Positions 24,608 through 32,926 of a DNA stretch of 64,000 nucleotides are shown piece by piece. A program made the translations under genes and the position numbers. The DNA is from Paenisporosarcina indica (GTDB taxonomy: Bacteria > Bacillota > Bacilli > Bacillales_A > Planococcaceae): positions 744,001 through 808,000 of the forward strand of contig NZ_MPTA01000002.1 in NCBI RefSeq assembly GCF_001939075.1. The letters are read 5' to 3'. The first letter of the stretch is position 1, and every line of letters begins with the position of its first letter. The notes beneath the pieces were generated by a model that searched no databases, was not told the DNA's origin, and saw only the letters and a list, made by a program, of their open reading frames with translations.

Positions 24608-25426
24608 TTAACTGATTAGGTATGTGTTTAATGCATGTTGTAAGGTTCCGAATGTCTTGGTATCTTTATCAAATGAGAGACCTAAGTGAATCATTTTTCT
24701 TACAACATCCTTTCTTAAGCCTGTAATCACCGTGCGGCAACCCATCATAGAGGTACCGTTAATGGTCTTCAGTAAATGATCGATTACTTCAGTCTCCATA
24801 TCAGCGATTCCCGATAGATCTATAATCAATGTTTGAATATGCAAACGTCCAACTTCTGTTAACACTTTTTCTTCCAGGATACTCGTTCTAAATGAATCTA
24901 CAGAACCAATTAAAGGTAAGATACAGATATTTGAAGTGATTGGAATAATAGGAACCGATAAGTTCTCCACCAAATCTCTTTGAGCCGTCAACAATGAATC
25001 TTTGTATGTTGAGTAGTCAATAAAGAACGTATTTAAAAATTGATCAATTTGATTATTAACTTTTTTCTCCATTTGGAAGAACTCGCTACTAGATTTAGGA
25101 TTTAATTCGTCATATTGCTCAATGAAATACCATAAGGTTCTGCGAATCGCTTGAATCCATTCCAATTTAAATGACAATGTCAACGAATGTGTTGCCCACG
25201 CGATGCCTTCTTGTTTCGCAAATGCTTTCAGCTCTTCTTGTTTATTATTCATCACATAAGAAACTAGTTGATGGGCATTATTGATTAAATCAATATCTCC
25301 TACCCTTAAAATATCATTTATTTTATCTTTCACATTTACAGCTTGATTTAGCAATTTATTCTCGAAGTCCATTTTATTTTCTTCAATGTATAATTTAAGA
25401 TTCGTATCTAGTTTTCCGATTTCCAC
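24608..25426 (-). CDS. RsbR-like STAS-domain protein
   Basis: A 272-residue protein. GTG at 25426 is the likely start because GGAGG is 8 nt before it; the longer frame begins with a TTG at 25453 upstream of that site. Residues about 1-145 form a helical, globin-like non-haem N-terminal region typical of RsbR paralogues. The C-terminal STAS domain (about 155-272) contains 'IDLSGIADMETEV' and 'GCRTVITGLRKDVV', with Thr at both positions that are phosphorylated in RsbR. Such proteins form stressosomes controlling sigma-B or cyclic-di-GMP output. It stands alone, without rsbS, rsbT or rsbU nearby. Confidence 0.85.
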   Translation of the reverse strand: MEIGKLDTNLKLYIEENKMDFENKLLNQAVNVKDKINDILRVGDIDLINNAHQLVSYVMNNKQEELKAFAKQEGIAWATHSLTLSFKLEWIQAIRRTLWYFIEQYDELNPKSSSEFFQMEKKVNNQIDQFLNTFFIDYSTYKDSLLTAQRDLVENLSVPIIPITSNICILPLIGSVDSFRTSILEEKVLTEVGRLHIQTLIIDLSGIADMETEVIDHLLKTINGTSMMGCRTVITGLRKDVVRKMIHLGLSFDKDTKTFGTLQHALNTYLIS

Positions 25427-25756
25427 TTCGTATTCCTCCTGTATGCTATACAATTCAACTCTTAGAAAGCTCAGTACTTTAACTTAACCATATACTTACT
25501 TAAACTTCAAATTTTAAATATTCCGTTTTTTCATTTAAAATCAAACAGTCATTTGTACATACCCTCTTGCCTCTTTACTCAAACACGTTGCATTCCATTA
25601 CTCTTAGACAAGCTGGAAAAATTCATATGTCAGACTTATCTTTCCTATAATAGACGATCCTTTAGAAATGATGATGAGGATTATATTGGTACAGCAACGG
25701 TTATTGTTGTTTGTTACAATATAAATGCAAGATAAATACAGAATTAGGGGATGTAA
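25427..25756. other. gene-free divergent intergenic region
   Basis: 330 nt of AT-rich sequence between divergent genes. It must hold promoters for both; TTGTTTG followed by TACAAT near 25710 is suggestive for the plus strand but spacing is poor. No repeat or RNA fold stands out. Confidence 0.35.
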
Positions 25757-27256
25757 ATGGGAAATTTAGGTACTATTTTAATATTATTGGCTACTGTTAG
25801 CTTTTTTATAGGTCTTATTGGCGTACTAAAAGGCAATGTGAAATTCCTGAAGTTAGGTTCTAGGAAGGCAAGTGCGTTGTTTGTCGTCGCTTCTTTCGTC
25901 GTATTTGTGATAGGTGGATTCATGCTACCAAGCGATACCTCCACCACTTCACCCGCTTCAAATCAACAGAAAGCGTCTAACGTAGAAGAAAAGAAAACTA
26001 CGAAAAAAGAAGAAACCAAACCTCCCGAAACGACAAAAGAAACTGAAGAGAAAAAGCCGGCAGCCGTAGTTCCTCCTAAGGCTGAGACACCTAAAACTGA
26101 CACATTAGATGGTCAGTTAGAAGTTCATTTTGTGGATGTTGGTCAAGGAGCAGCACAAGTGATCATTGCCCCAAATAAAAAGGTAATGGTGATCGACGGT
26201 GGGAATAATAACGATGAGGATGTTATGGTTGCTTATCTGAAGCAGTTAGGGATCTCGAAAGTTGATATCTTAATCGGAACGCATCCAGACGCGGATCATA
26301 TCGGTGGGATTGACGCCGTGATTGATTCTTTTGATATTGGGAAAATCTATATGCCTAAGGCTCAAAAAGATACAGAAACTTTTGAATCTGTTTTATTGGC
26401 GGTTCAAGCTAAAGGATTAAAAGTAAGTACTGCCAAGGCAGGACTGGAACTAGATTTGGATCCTACGTTACAAGTGAAAATGATAGCTCCTGTCGACGAT
26501 ACGAACAGTGATGCAAATGAACTGAGTGCAGTAGTTCGATTGCAATACGGCGAACAATCTTTCCTTTTAACGGGAGATATTGGCATGCCGACAGAAGAAA
26601 AATTGATACAATCGGGTGAAAACCTGCAAGCTAGCGTTCTTTTGGTTGCCCATCATGGCAGTCACACCTCTTCAAGTGAGGCATTTATTAAAAATGTTCA
26701 ACCAAAATATGCCGTGATACAAGTAGGAAAAAATAGCTATGGTCATCCTACAAGCGAAGTCCTGGATCGACTGTCCAATCATAAAGCGAGTATTTACCGC
26801 AATGATACAGATGGCACGATTGTTTTCACAACAGATGGAAAGACAATCGACGTCAATAAACATGCATGGGTCCATGCAGCTGTCGCGAAACCAAAAACCG
26901 AGACACAACCGAAAACCCAAACGACACCACCACCCGCTACAGGTGCCACTGCAACGACTAGCTTGAAGGCTAGTGCAACGATTGATAATTCCAGTCCCAA
27001 CCAAAATGAAGAAGTAACGGTGACTGTAACGGTAAAAGACCAGAACGGAAAGCCTGTAAATGGGGCAAATGTTCACCTGAACCTCGAATTCAAGTCAAAA
27101 GACACTCCTTATGACAGTGTAACGAATGCGAATGGCGTAGCTACTATGTCCTTTAAAATTGGTCGGGCTGCTGAGGGCTTCACTGTAAATGGAGACATTA
27201 CAATTTCTTATAACGGAACAACTACAACCACTGAAACAGGCTTTACACCAATTTAA
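25757..27256 (+). CDS. ComEC/Rec2-like secreted metallo-beta-lactamase-fold hydrolase with C-terminal Ig-like domain
   Basis: A 499-residue protein. Two hydrophobic helices (about 5-22 and 33-55) anchor it, then comes a Lys/Glu/Pro/Thr-rich linker (about 58-115). Residues 120-375 are a metallo-beta-lactamase fold of the ComEC C-terminal type: 'HFVDVGQGAAQ', 'DGGNNND', the metal motif 'HPDADHIGG', 'LLTGDIG' and 'AHHGSHTSS'. A Thr/Pro-rich linker leads to a C-terminal Big-like beta domain (about 400-499, 'ITISYNG'). It is likely an extracellular nuclease or phosphoesterase. AGGGG is 6 nt before the ATG. The DUF3006 gene follows after 14 nt, a common pairing. Confidence 0.88.
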   Translation: MGNLGTILILLATVSFFIGLIGVLKGNVKFLKLGSRKASALFVVASFVVFVIGGFMLPSDTSTTSPASNQQKASNVEEKKTTKKEETKPPETTKETEEKKPAAVVPPKAETPKTDTLDGQLEVHFVDVGQGAAQVIIAPNKKVMVIDGGNNNDEDVMVAYLKQLGISKVDILIGTHPDADHIGGIDAVIDSFDIGKIYMPKAQKDTETFESVLLAVQAKGLKVSTAKAGLELDLDPTLQVKMIAPVDDTNSDANELSAVVRLQYGEQSFLLTGDIGMPTEEKLIQSGENLQASVLLVAHHGSHTSSSEAFIKNVQPKYAVIQVGKNSYGHPTSEVLDRLSNHKASIYRNDTDGTIVFTTDGKTIDVNKHAWVHAAVAKPKTETQPKTQTTPPPATGATATTSLKASATIDNSSPNQNEEVTVTVTVKDQNGKPVNGANVHLNLEFKSKDTPYDSVTNANGVATMSFKIGRAAEGFTVNGDITISYNGTTTTTETGFTPI

Positions 27257-27270
27257 AAGGAAGTGTAACC

Positions 27271-27483
27271 ATGAAGGGAATTGTTGATCGATTTGAAGGA
27301 AATATGGTGGTCATCGAGATTGATGGACATACACAAGATATTCCAAAAGACATCGTAGATCCAACTGTGAAAGTCAGTGATGTTGTAGAATTGGTGGATG
27401 GGATATGGATTACAATGAAAGACGAATCAGCAACACGTAAAAAAGAGATCAAGTCCCTTATGGATAGTGTTTGGGAAGACTAA
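27271..27483 (+). CDS. DUF3006 domain protein
   Basis: A 70-residue small beta-rich protein, 'MKGIVDRFEGNMVVIEIDG', the typical DUF3006 opening, with a charged helical tail. The family is often encoded next to ComEC-like metallo-hydrolases, as here, and probably partners or regulates them; its biochemical role is unknown. GGAAGTG precedes the ATG. It shares an operon with the upstream gene and is closed by a terminator 50 nt downstream. Confidence 0.85.
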   Translation: MKGIVDRFEGNMVVIEIDGHTQDIPKDIVDPTVKVSDVVELVDGIWITMKDESATRKKEIKSLMDSVWED

Positions 27484-27530
27484 GGTACACTTCCTTATCC
27501 TTGAAAGAGGCAAATATGTAATATTATCTG

Positions 27531-27553
27531 CACCGCATTTGCGGTGTTTTTTT
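27531..27553 (+). terminator. terminator of the ComEC-like/DUF3006 operon
   Basis: CACCGC-atttGCGGTG stem with ATTT loop, followed by seven T. Confidence 0.9.
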
Positions 27554-27712
27554 GTAGTCAAATATTGTTTATGCTTAATCGAATGTTCTTATAAGCAGGT
27601 TAGTGAAAAAGCAACAAATTGAATAGTTTAAAGATAGAGCATTACTTTGTAATGAGGTATGGTTTTTTATCATTTATTAGATGGAAAGAATATTAATATA
27701 ACAACAATAATA

Positions 27713-27738
27713 CAATAAAAAACAATAATGTTTTATTG
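27713..27738. promoter_or_regulatory. inverted repeat upstream of the DUF2975/HTH pair
   Basis: CAATAAAA and TTTTATTG arms, 10 nt apart, 59 nt before the DUF2975 start. It could be the operator for the small HTH regulator of the pair. Confidence 0.35.
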
Positions 27739-27796
27739 AGTAACGATAAATCATGTGTTAAAGTCAACTTAACAATAAATTAGTGAGGTGCTTTTT

Positions 27797-28273
27797 ATGA
27801 AACAAGGAACAACACTCTTTTTAAAGATAGCTCTTATTCTTATCGGAATTCCAGTTCTTGCTTTGTGCATATTTGGGTTGTCTTGGTTAGCTAATAATCC
27901 AGTAAATCCAGAATATGCCCATATCCTATATCCCATTTTAATAGGTATGTGTGTAGCAGTGATCCCGTTTTTCGTTGCATTGTATCAGGCTTATAAACTT
28001 TTAAGCTATATTGACAAAAACCAAGCTTTCTCCGAACTGTCTGTTAAAGCTCTAAAGAATATCAAATTCTGTGCAATTACAGTCAGTGGTTTGTATGTGT
28101 TAATTTTGCCATTTGTTTATCTCATAGCAGAGCTAGACGATGCACCAGGCCTCATCATAATGGGAATGGTTCCTGTTTTTGCTGCACTGGTGATCGCAGT
28201 CTTTGCTGCAGTACTTCAAAGACTTTTACAAGAAGCGATTGATATAAAATCGGAAAATGACTTAATAGTCTGA
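27797..28273 (+). CDS. DUF2975 membrane protein
   Basis: A 158-residue protein with four predicted transmembrane helices (about 8-30, 45-67, 90-112, 122-146) separated by short loops, matching DUF2975 (YoaS-like). The ATG at 27797 is chosen; the upstream GTG at 27788 is part of the GTGAGGTG binding site. The gene is followed after 10 nt by a small YozG-type HTH gene, the usual DUF2975 partner. The function of the pair is unknown; a membrane protein with a dedicated repressor is the common reading. Confidence 0.85.
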   Translation: MKQGTTLFLKIALILIGIPVLALCIFGLSWLANNPVNPEYAHILYPILIGMCVAVIPFFVALYQAYKLLSYIDKNQAFSELSVKALKNIKFCAITVSGLYVLILPFVYLIAELDDAPGLIIMGMVPVFAALVIAVFAAVLQRLLQEAIDIKSENDLIV

Positions 28274-28283
28274 GGTGAAAACA

Positions 28284-28505
28284 ATGGCAATTATAATCAA
28301 TATTGATGTGATGTTGGCTAAAAGGAAAATGAGTGTTACAGAACTTTCTGAGAGGGTTGGCATAACGATGGCTAATCTTTCTATATTGAAAAACGGGAAG
28401 GCAAAAGCGATTCGATTATCAACTTTAGATGCGATTTGTAAGGCTTTAGAATGTCAGCCTGGAGACGTTTTAGAATACCGAAGTGATGAAGACACCCAAG
28501 ATTAA
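28284..28505 (+). CDS. YozG-type small helix-turn-helix regulator
   Basis: A 73-residue XRE-fold protein made of little more than one HTH: 'MSVTELSERVGITMANLSIL' covers the helix-turn-helix, followed by 'LSTLDAICKALECQPGDVLEY', the usual ending. The ATG at 28284 follows GAGGTG; the GTG at 28275 is within that site. It is paired with the DUF2975 gene. It probably represses its own operon. Confidence 0.9.
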   Translation: MAIIINIDVMLAKRKMSVTELSERVGITMANLSILKNGKAKAIRLSTLDAICKALECQPGDVLEYRSDEDTQD

Positions 28506-28547
28506 TTAACGTGGGAATACTTACCATTGATAGGAGAGGCACAAATT

Positions 28548-29348
28548 ATGAGAGCACTAAAACAACTCGTACGTTTTGGTTGGGAGCAGGCCTTATCATG
28601 TTTGTTTCCTGTCGTTATTTTTGCTTCTTTGGCTTTTACACAAATCATGCCCCTTCCCTTCCTACCACGGTATGACTGGCTGCTCATCATCTGCCTTCTG
28701 ATGCAGTGGTGGATGGTCCATTCAGGGCTTGAAACACGGGATGAACTAAAGGTTATCACATTGTTTCACCTTATCGGACTCGCTCTTGAACTTTTCAAGG
28801 TACATATGGGCTCCTGGTCTTATCCAGAGGAAGGTTATTTCAAAATTTTTGGAGTGCCTTTGTTTAGCGGATTCATGTACGCAAGTGTAGCGAGTTTTCT
28901 TTGCCAGGCGTGGAGGAGGTTAAATGTTGAACTCGTTAAGTGGCCACCATTTTTGGTAGTTGTACCACTTGCGGCAGCGATTTATTTGAATTTTTTCACC
29001 CACCATTATTGGATTGACGTCCGCTTTTGGTTATCTGGACTTGTAATTATCGTTTTTTGGCAATCATGGGTCACATACGAGGTTGGTGGAACTCGTTACC
29101 GTATGCCACTCGCACTTTCCTTTGTGCTCATTGGATTTTTTATATGGATAGCCGAAAATGTCGCAACTTTCTTTGGAGCTTGGGAATACCCAAACCAAAC
29201 CGATGCATGGAGTCTCGTTCATCTAGGAAAGGTGAGTTCATGGCTCTTATTAGTGATTGTTAGCTTTCTTATTGTAGCCACGTTAAAGCAGGTTAAGGGA
29301 AAAACTCCATTAGAACGCTCTTTTAAAAAAGTCGGAACCTTAGATTAG
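28548..29348 (+). CDS. DUF817 membrane protein (YoaT-like)
   Basis: A 266-residue protein with about eight hydrophobic helices. Family-type segments include 'KVHMGSWSYPEEG', 'VPLFSGFMYASV' and 'GAWEYPNQTDAW'. The B. subtilis relative YoaT is of unknown function. The ATG at 28548 is used because AGGAGAGG lies 8 nt upstream; the longer frame from 28527 includes that site. It follows the HTH gene by 42 nt and may be co-transcribed with DUF2975 and YozG, as their relatives yoaS, yozG and yoaT are neighbours in B. subtilis. Confidence 0.88.
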   Translation: MRALKQLVRFGWEQALSCLFPVVIFASLAFTQIMPLPFLPRYDWLLIICLLMQWWMVHSGLETRDELKVITLFHLIGLALELFKVHMGSWSYPEEGYFKIFGVPLFSGFMYASVASFLCQAWRRLNVELVKWPPFLVVVPLAAAIYLNFFTHHYWIDVRFWLSGLVIIVFWQSWVTYEVGGTRYRMPLALSFVLIGFFIWIAENVATFFGAWEYPNQTDAWSLVHLGKVSSWLLLVIVSFLIVATLKQVKGKTPLERSFKKVGTLD

Positions 29349-29368
29349 GAAGAAATTCGACTTTTTTT
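29325..29368 (+). terminator. terminator of the DUF817 gene
   Basis: AAAAAAGTCG pairs with CGACTTTTTT across the stop codon; a second hairpin (AAAAAGCAAC/GTTGCTTTTT) follows at 29414-29446. Confidence 0.65.
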
Positions 29369-29413
29369 AGGTTGAAGTTCTCTGGAAATCAAAATTTCGA
29401 ATAAGTTAGATAG

Positions 29414-29446
29414 GAAAAAGCAACGTTTGAATTGTTGCTTTTTTCT
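29414..29446. terminator. second terminator hairpin
   Basis: A 10-bp stem with a 9-nt loop, flanked by A-run and T-run, able to act on both strands. The following 29447-29660 stretch holds no gene except a possible remnant leader. Confidence 0.7.
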
Positions 29447-29663
29447 TTATGAATAGCTTTTGAATTTACTGCCGGAATGCATTTATTAGGGGTTCTTGTG
29501 GAAATATTTACTTGAACTATAGGAGGCGTTGATCCAAAGAAGGATTAACGCTTGTTTTGTCGAACTTATTGAATTATCACGTCCGTTTTTGAATATGGAT
29601 TTTTACATACCATCATAGATGATTTTAAACTGCTACCGACTTATAAAATTAGGAGGAATTTAA

Positions 29664-29819
29664 ATGGACTTTTTCCCAGTATTACTCAGTTTATTGCCAC
29701 TATTGATTTTAGCTTTAGTATTTAGATGGGTTCGACAAATAAAAAAAAATAGTGAAACTCAAGTGGAACAAAACAAACAGATAATCTCACTTCTTCAACA
29801 AATGGAGTACAAAGATTAA
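29664..29819 (+). CDS. small single-span membrane protein
   Basis: A 51-residue peptide, 'MDFFPVLLSLLPLLILALVF' then a basic and Gln/Glu-rich tail. One transmembrane helix (about 4-22) is followed by a cytoplasmic amphipathic helix. AGGAGG is 8 nt before the ATG. It is too short for most gene finders. The sequence resembles the small 'DUF4083-like' membrane peptides of bacilli, but I would not insist on the family. Confidence 0.65.
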   Translation: MDFFPVLLSLLPLLILALVFRWVRQIKKNSETQVEQNKQIISLLQQMEYKD

Positions 29820-29932
29820 TGCTAATGTTTTGATTGGTTGACGATTACATAGCTGGGAAAGTTAATATTTATTCTAATTTAACAAACGTAGCAGGTTAGT
29901 TTAAGAAGGTAATTAATTGGGGGTGGAGATAA

Positions 29933-30133
29933 ATGTTATGGGGAACTATTTTACTTTGGATTGTTGGTTTATTAATTTTGTACGTAGTAATCTTTGCAGC
30001 AGTAAAGGATGGGATTGATAAGTCAGAGGTTGGTCAGTTAATAAAAACGAAGTATGGAGTTAAAGATGAAATTGTTACAGTTAGTGATGATGAAATTGAA
30101 AACGAATTAGAAGGCGAATTTAATAAGAAATAG
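29933..30133 (+). CDS. small membrane protein
   Basis: A 66-residue protein with one N-terminal transmembrane helix ('WGTILLWIVGLLILYVVIFA', about 3-22) and an acidic cytoplasmic tail ending 'ELEGEFNKK'. GGGGGTGGAG lies just before the ATG. I do not recognise the family. It sits in a run of small membrane-protein genes on the plus strand, which may have been acquired or shuffled, as a transposase relic lies nearby. Confidence 0.7.
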   Translation: MLWGTILLWIVGLLILYVVIFAAVKDGIDKSEVGQLIKTKYGVKDEIVTVSDDEIENELEGEFNKK

Positions 30134-30254
30134 TGGATGATAGTGTTGAAGAAAATGGGATTAAGCCCAAACACGATGAAGGTGGAGATAGGGGCATAAC
30201 TGAAGAGTTTATTTAAGTCTTTCTGCAGGACTCAAACTAAAGGGGGGAATTTTT

Positions 30255-30701
30255 ATTAAATCACTAAAAATTATAAGTCTCATTGCTTTAATATTAATTG
30301 CATTTTTGGGTGGCTATATGATTGGAAAAGTAAACTTTAACGAGGCTTCACGGGAAATTAGCATTGGATATGAGGACAAAAAAAATGTTGGACAAATCAA
30401 TATTGAAAAAGTTATTACAGACACAGAAAACCAAGGTATAGTCGATAACTTTATGATGATTTATCTCAACATGGAACAAATTTCAAATCCAAATCCAAAT
30501 TTAGAAAAGCCAGATGTTCATATTTCAGTACTTAGTCCGAAGCAGTCCACTGGCTTAATTGATTCCAGACTGTGGTTCACCAATGAAGGTGCTATTATCG
30601 GAATTCGGTCTGGGGTAAGTTGGGACGAAGTCGATTATTTTGAAATCAATAAAGATGACGCTAATTACATTAAAGAGCAGATTGAATATCAGAAGGAGTA
30701 A
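30255..30701 (+). CDS. membrane-anchored small protein with probable ATT start
   Basis: 148 residues if translation begins at the ATT at 30255, which is 7 nt after GGGGGG. This start yields a normal anchor, 'KSLKIISLIALILIAFLGG', followed by a soluble extracytoplasmic domain with 'NFNEASREISIGYEDKKN' and 'IIGIRSGVSWDEVDYFEI'. Starting at the first standard codon (TTG at 30306) would remove the anchor and leave no binding site. I see no stop between ATT and TTG. The family is unknown. It lies 121 nt after the previous small membrane-protein gene. Confidence 0.6.
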   Translation: MKSLKIISLIALILIAFLGGYMIGKVNFNEASREISIGYEDKKNVGQINIEKVITDTENQGIVDNFMMIYLNMEQISNPNPNLEKPDVHISVLSPKQSTGLIDSRLWFTNEGAIIGIRSGVSWDEVDYFEINKDDANYIKEQIEYQKE

Positions 30702-30821
30702 ATTCTACTTCAACTCCCATGAAAATTAAAACTCTGGAAGGAACATCACTAAACTAGACGTAGCTCATTAAATTTTCAAAAAAACGCAGCGGCTAAAAGT
30801 GGATCAGATTATTTGGTGGAA

Positions 30822-30965
30822 TAGGATGCATTTGGTTCTGTTATCGTCACGTTGTAACCCAAGTTTTTCAGGTCTTTGAACAGAATACCGTACAATGGAT
30901 TGTTGTTTTTGCTTTTCAAAGTAATCTTCACCTAAGTCTACGTACATTTCTTTACAAGCTAAGAG
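30822..30965 (-). pseudogene. transposase C-terminal relic
   Basis: The minus strand encodes 'DLGEDYFEKQKQQSIVRYSV' in one frame and then 'EKLG'; the adjoining frame continues 'LGYNVTITEP'. The joined peptide looks like the C-terminus of a bacterial IS transposase, with a one-base frameshift and no upstream catalytic region. I cannot give the IS family with certainty. No terminal inverted repeats are visible. Confidence 0.4.
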
Positions 30966-30995
30966 ATAATAAGAGATTCTTAAATGGCATTGGGT

Positions 30996-31026
30996 GCGTT
31001 TCTACAATAAGTGGAGACGCTTTTTT
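30996..31026 (+). terminator. hairpin with T-run
   Basis: A 10-bp stem (GCGTTTCTAC / GTGGAGACGC, two G-U pairs) with a 5-nt loop and six T. It could end the 30255 transcript. Confidence 0.7.
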
Positions 31027-31098
31027 ACTATCTGGCTGGTCAGTTGAATACGATAAGGAATAAGGTTTAAATTTTAACAGTGTAAAGAGGGTGAAAAA

Positions 31099-31485
31099 AT
31101 GAAAAGACCTTTAGGAGTATCTTTTATTAGTTATTTTTACATTTTCGGTGCAGTTGTATTGATTATCACAGCCATATTTTTTAATCCGGATGCAGATGAA
31201 TTTGGCATAGCAGATAGATTCGGCTTACCAAACTTTCCAGAACAGCCATTTAGGATTATATTGGCAGTTGTTTCCCTTATCATCATATATGGTTATATGC
31301 GTTTAAAAAGATGGGGATTTTGGTTAATGATTTTATATTCATTTGGATTTGGTCTGTTAAGCTATATTCTATTATTCTCATATAATGAACAACCGTTTAC
31401 TGGGAATTTCATTTGGTCAGTAATCGTTTTAATTTATACATTTTATGTTAGAAAGTCCTTTTTCCATGTAGAATTAACGCGCTAG
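31099..31485 (+). CDS. four-helix integral membrane protein
   Basis: A 128-residue protein with a short basic N-terminus ('MKRPLGVSFISYFYIFGAVV') and four hydrophobic segments at about 8-28, 52-70, 73-95 and 103-121. GAGGGTG precedes the ATG. Similar small proteins occur in bacilli without known function. It is followed by a convergent small membrane-protein gene. Confidence 0.75.
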   Translation: MKRPLGVSFISYFYIFGAVVLIITAIFFNPDADEFGIADRFGLPNFPEQPFRIILAVVSLIIIYGYMRLKRWGFWLMILYSFGFGLLSYILLFSYNEQPFTGNFIWSVIVLIYTFYVRKSFFHVELTR

Positions 31486-31563
31486 GTTAGTTTAAAAAAG
31501 GTATAATTCCCGCTAAGGTAAACTGAGGAGCAATGATTTAACATTCGGACTTTTATTATTATC

Positions 31564-31755
31564 CTAGCCTAAATCATAAGTTAGTGATGTAATAGTAAAT
31601 ACGATAAATGCAAAGCACAAACTAATAATTATAGTTTTTAAAAAAATATCTGGATCTTTTTCTCTTACGATTTCTTTGATTAAAGAAACAGAATTAAAGA
31701 CAATTACAATAGCTAATATTGGACTCAAAAAGACACTTAGTTGGGCATAAAACAT
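31564..31755 (-). CDS. small two-helix membrane protein
   Basis: A 63-residue protein with two transmembrane helices (about 5-25 and 41-58) and a charged loop 'KEIVREKDPD'. AAAGGAG is 9 nt before the ATG. Monocistronic, convergent with the 31099 gene. Family not recognised. Confidence 0.65.
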   Translation of the reverse strand: MFYAQLSVFLSPILAIVIVFNSVSLIKEIVREKDPDIFLKTIIISLCFAFIVFTITSLTYDLG

Positions 31756-31923
31756 TAATAATTAGCTCCTTTCTATAAAATTATTAATTTAAAATGAGGT
31801 ACTAAAAAGTGGGTCCCTTTAATTGTAGCCCAGTTCAAATTGAACCGAGCTATTTCATTAAAACTGTATTCAATTATACATATTCATTTAAGTTTGTTAT
31901 AACCTACCAATTAGACTCCGAGA

Positions 31924-32697
31924 CTACGATTTTTTCCCGAAAACTACTCCCCCATCAACGTATAGTGGGGAACCCATTACAAATGATGAATCATCTGATG
32001 CTAAGAAAAGTGCTGCTTTTGCTATATCTTCAGGTGCCCCTAATTTGTCTGTCAGCTGCCTGTTAGTAATAGACTTTAGACCTTCTTCGATATCTTCATA
32101 GGACTCTTTAAGATAGCGCTCCACAAAAGGGGTATAGATGGTTCCCGGCAATAATGCGTTTACTCTAATATTATGTTTGGCATAATCCACTTGCATTGAC
32201 TTAGTCATTGATAGGACTGCACCTTTTGATGCAGCATATAAAGCCCTTCTTTCTACTCCCATTTCAGCTAAACATGAGGACATGTTAATAATTACCCCGG
32301 ATTTTTTCTCAATCATATAAGGAATTACATATTTACTTAAAACAAAGACTCCCTTTACATTTATGTTCATCACTGCATCAAACAATTCATCTTCAATTTC
32401 ATGGAGCTCACCAACTCCAGCTATACCCGCATTATTAAATAGGACATCAATTTTGCCAAACCGTTCTATAATGTCATCAATCATATTCTTAACCTCGTCA
32501 GCATTGCTTACATTTGCTTTTTTGAATATGGCTTTCCCCCCATTGCCTACAATTTCTTCAACGGTTTGTTCTCCATTTGGTTCATTAATATCATTAACGA
32601 TGACCGTTGCTCCATTTTGAGCAAATAATAATGCCGAACTTTTTCCAATACCTGATCCTGCGCCACTAATTAATACTACTTTCTCTTCAAGCTTCAT
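31924..32697 (-). CDS. short-chain dehydrogenase/reductase (SDR)
   Basis: A 257-residue classical SDR. The NAD(P)-binding glycine motif is 'SGAGSGIG' (residues 11-18), 'NNAG' is at 88-91, and the catalytic set is Ser140/141, Tyr154 and Lys158 in 'YAASK'. 'VNDINE' with an acidic residue after the second strand suggests NAD preference. 'LPGTIYTPF' follows the active site. The C-terminal 'PLYVDGG' is usual. The substrate is not evident: the gene is monocistronic and separate from the catabolic cluster at 34-43 kb. AAAGGGGGC is upstream of the ATG. Confidence 0.92.
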   Translation of the reverse strand: MKLEEKVVLISGAGSGIGKSSALLFAQNGATVIVNDINEPNGEQTVEEIVGNGGKAIFKKANVSNADEVKNMIDDIIERFGKIDVLFNNAGIAGVGELHEIEDELFDAVMNINVKGVFVLSKYVIPYMIEKKSGVIINMSSCLAEMGVERRALYAASKGAVLSMTKSMQVDYAKHNIRVNALLPGTIYTPFVERYLKESYEDIEEGLKSITNRQLTDKLGAPEDIAKAALFLASDDSSFVMGSPLYVDGGVVFGKKS

Positions 32698-32926
32698 TAA
32701 TCCAGCCCCCTTTTAGAAATCACGAAAATATATATAAGTTTGCATCATCAATCTTTGTTCATATAAATATTCTTTTTTGAAACCAGATGTGTGAGGTCTC
32801 CGTCTAACTTTTAGTTCGAATTTCTAGTATCTCAAGAAACCGGTATGGGCATATTTATAAGAAAAGATACCGTAGGGAATGAGTCCTAAAAGATTTCAAC
32901 TATACATAAACACCTAGGAGGAACAT

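Noticed and set aside
26672-27076. Antisense 134-codon frame within the ComEC-like gene
   Set aside because: Lies wholly opposite well-conserved metallo-hydrolase and Ig-like coding sequence, without a start signal.
31809-32066. Plus-strand 85-codon frame
   Set aside because: Mostly antisense to the SDR C-terminus; no ribosome binding site.
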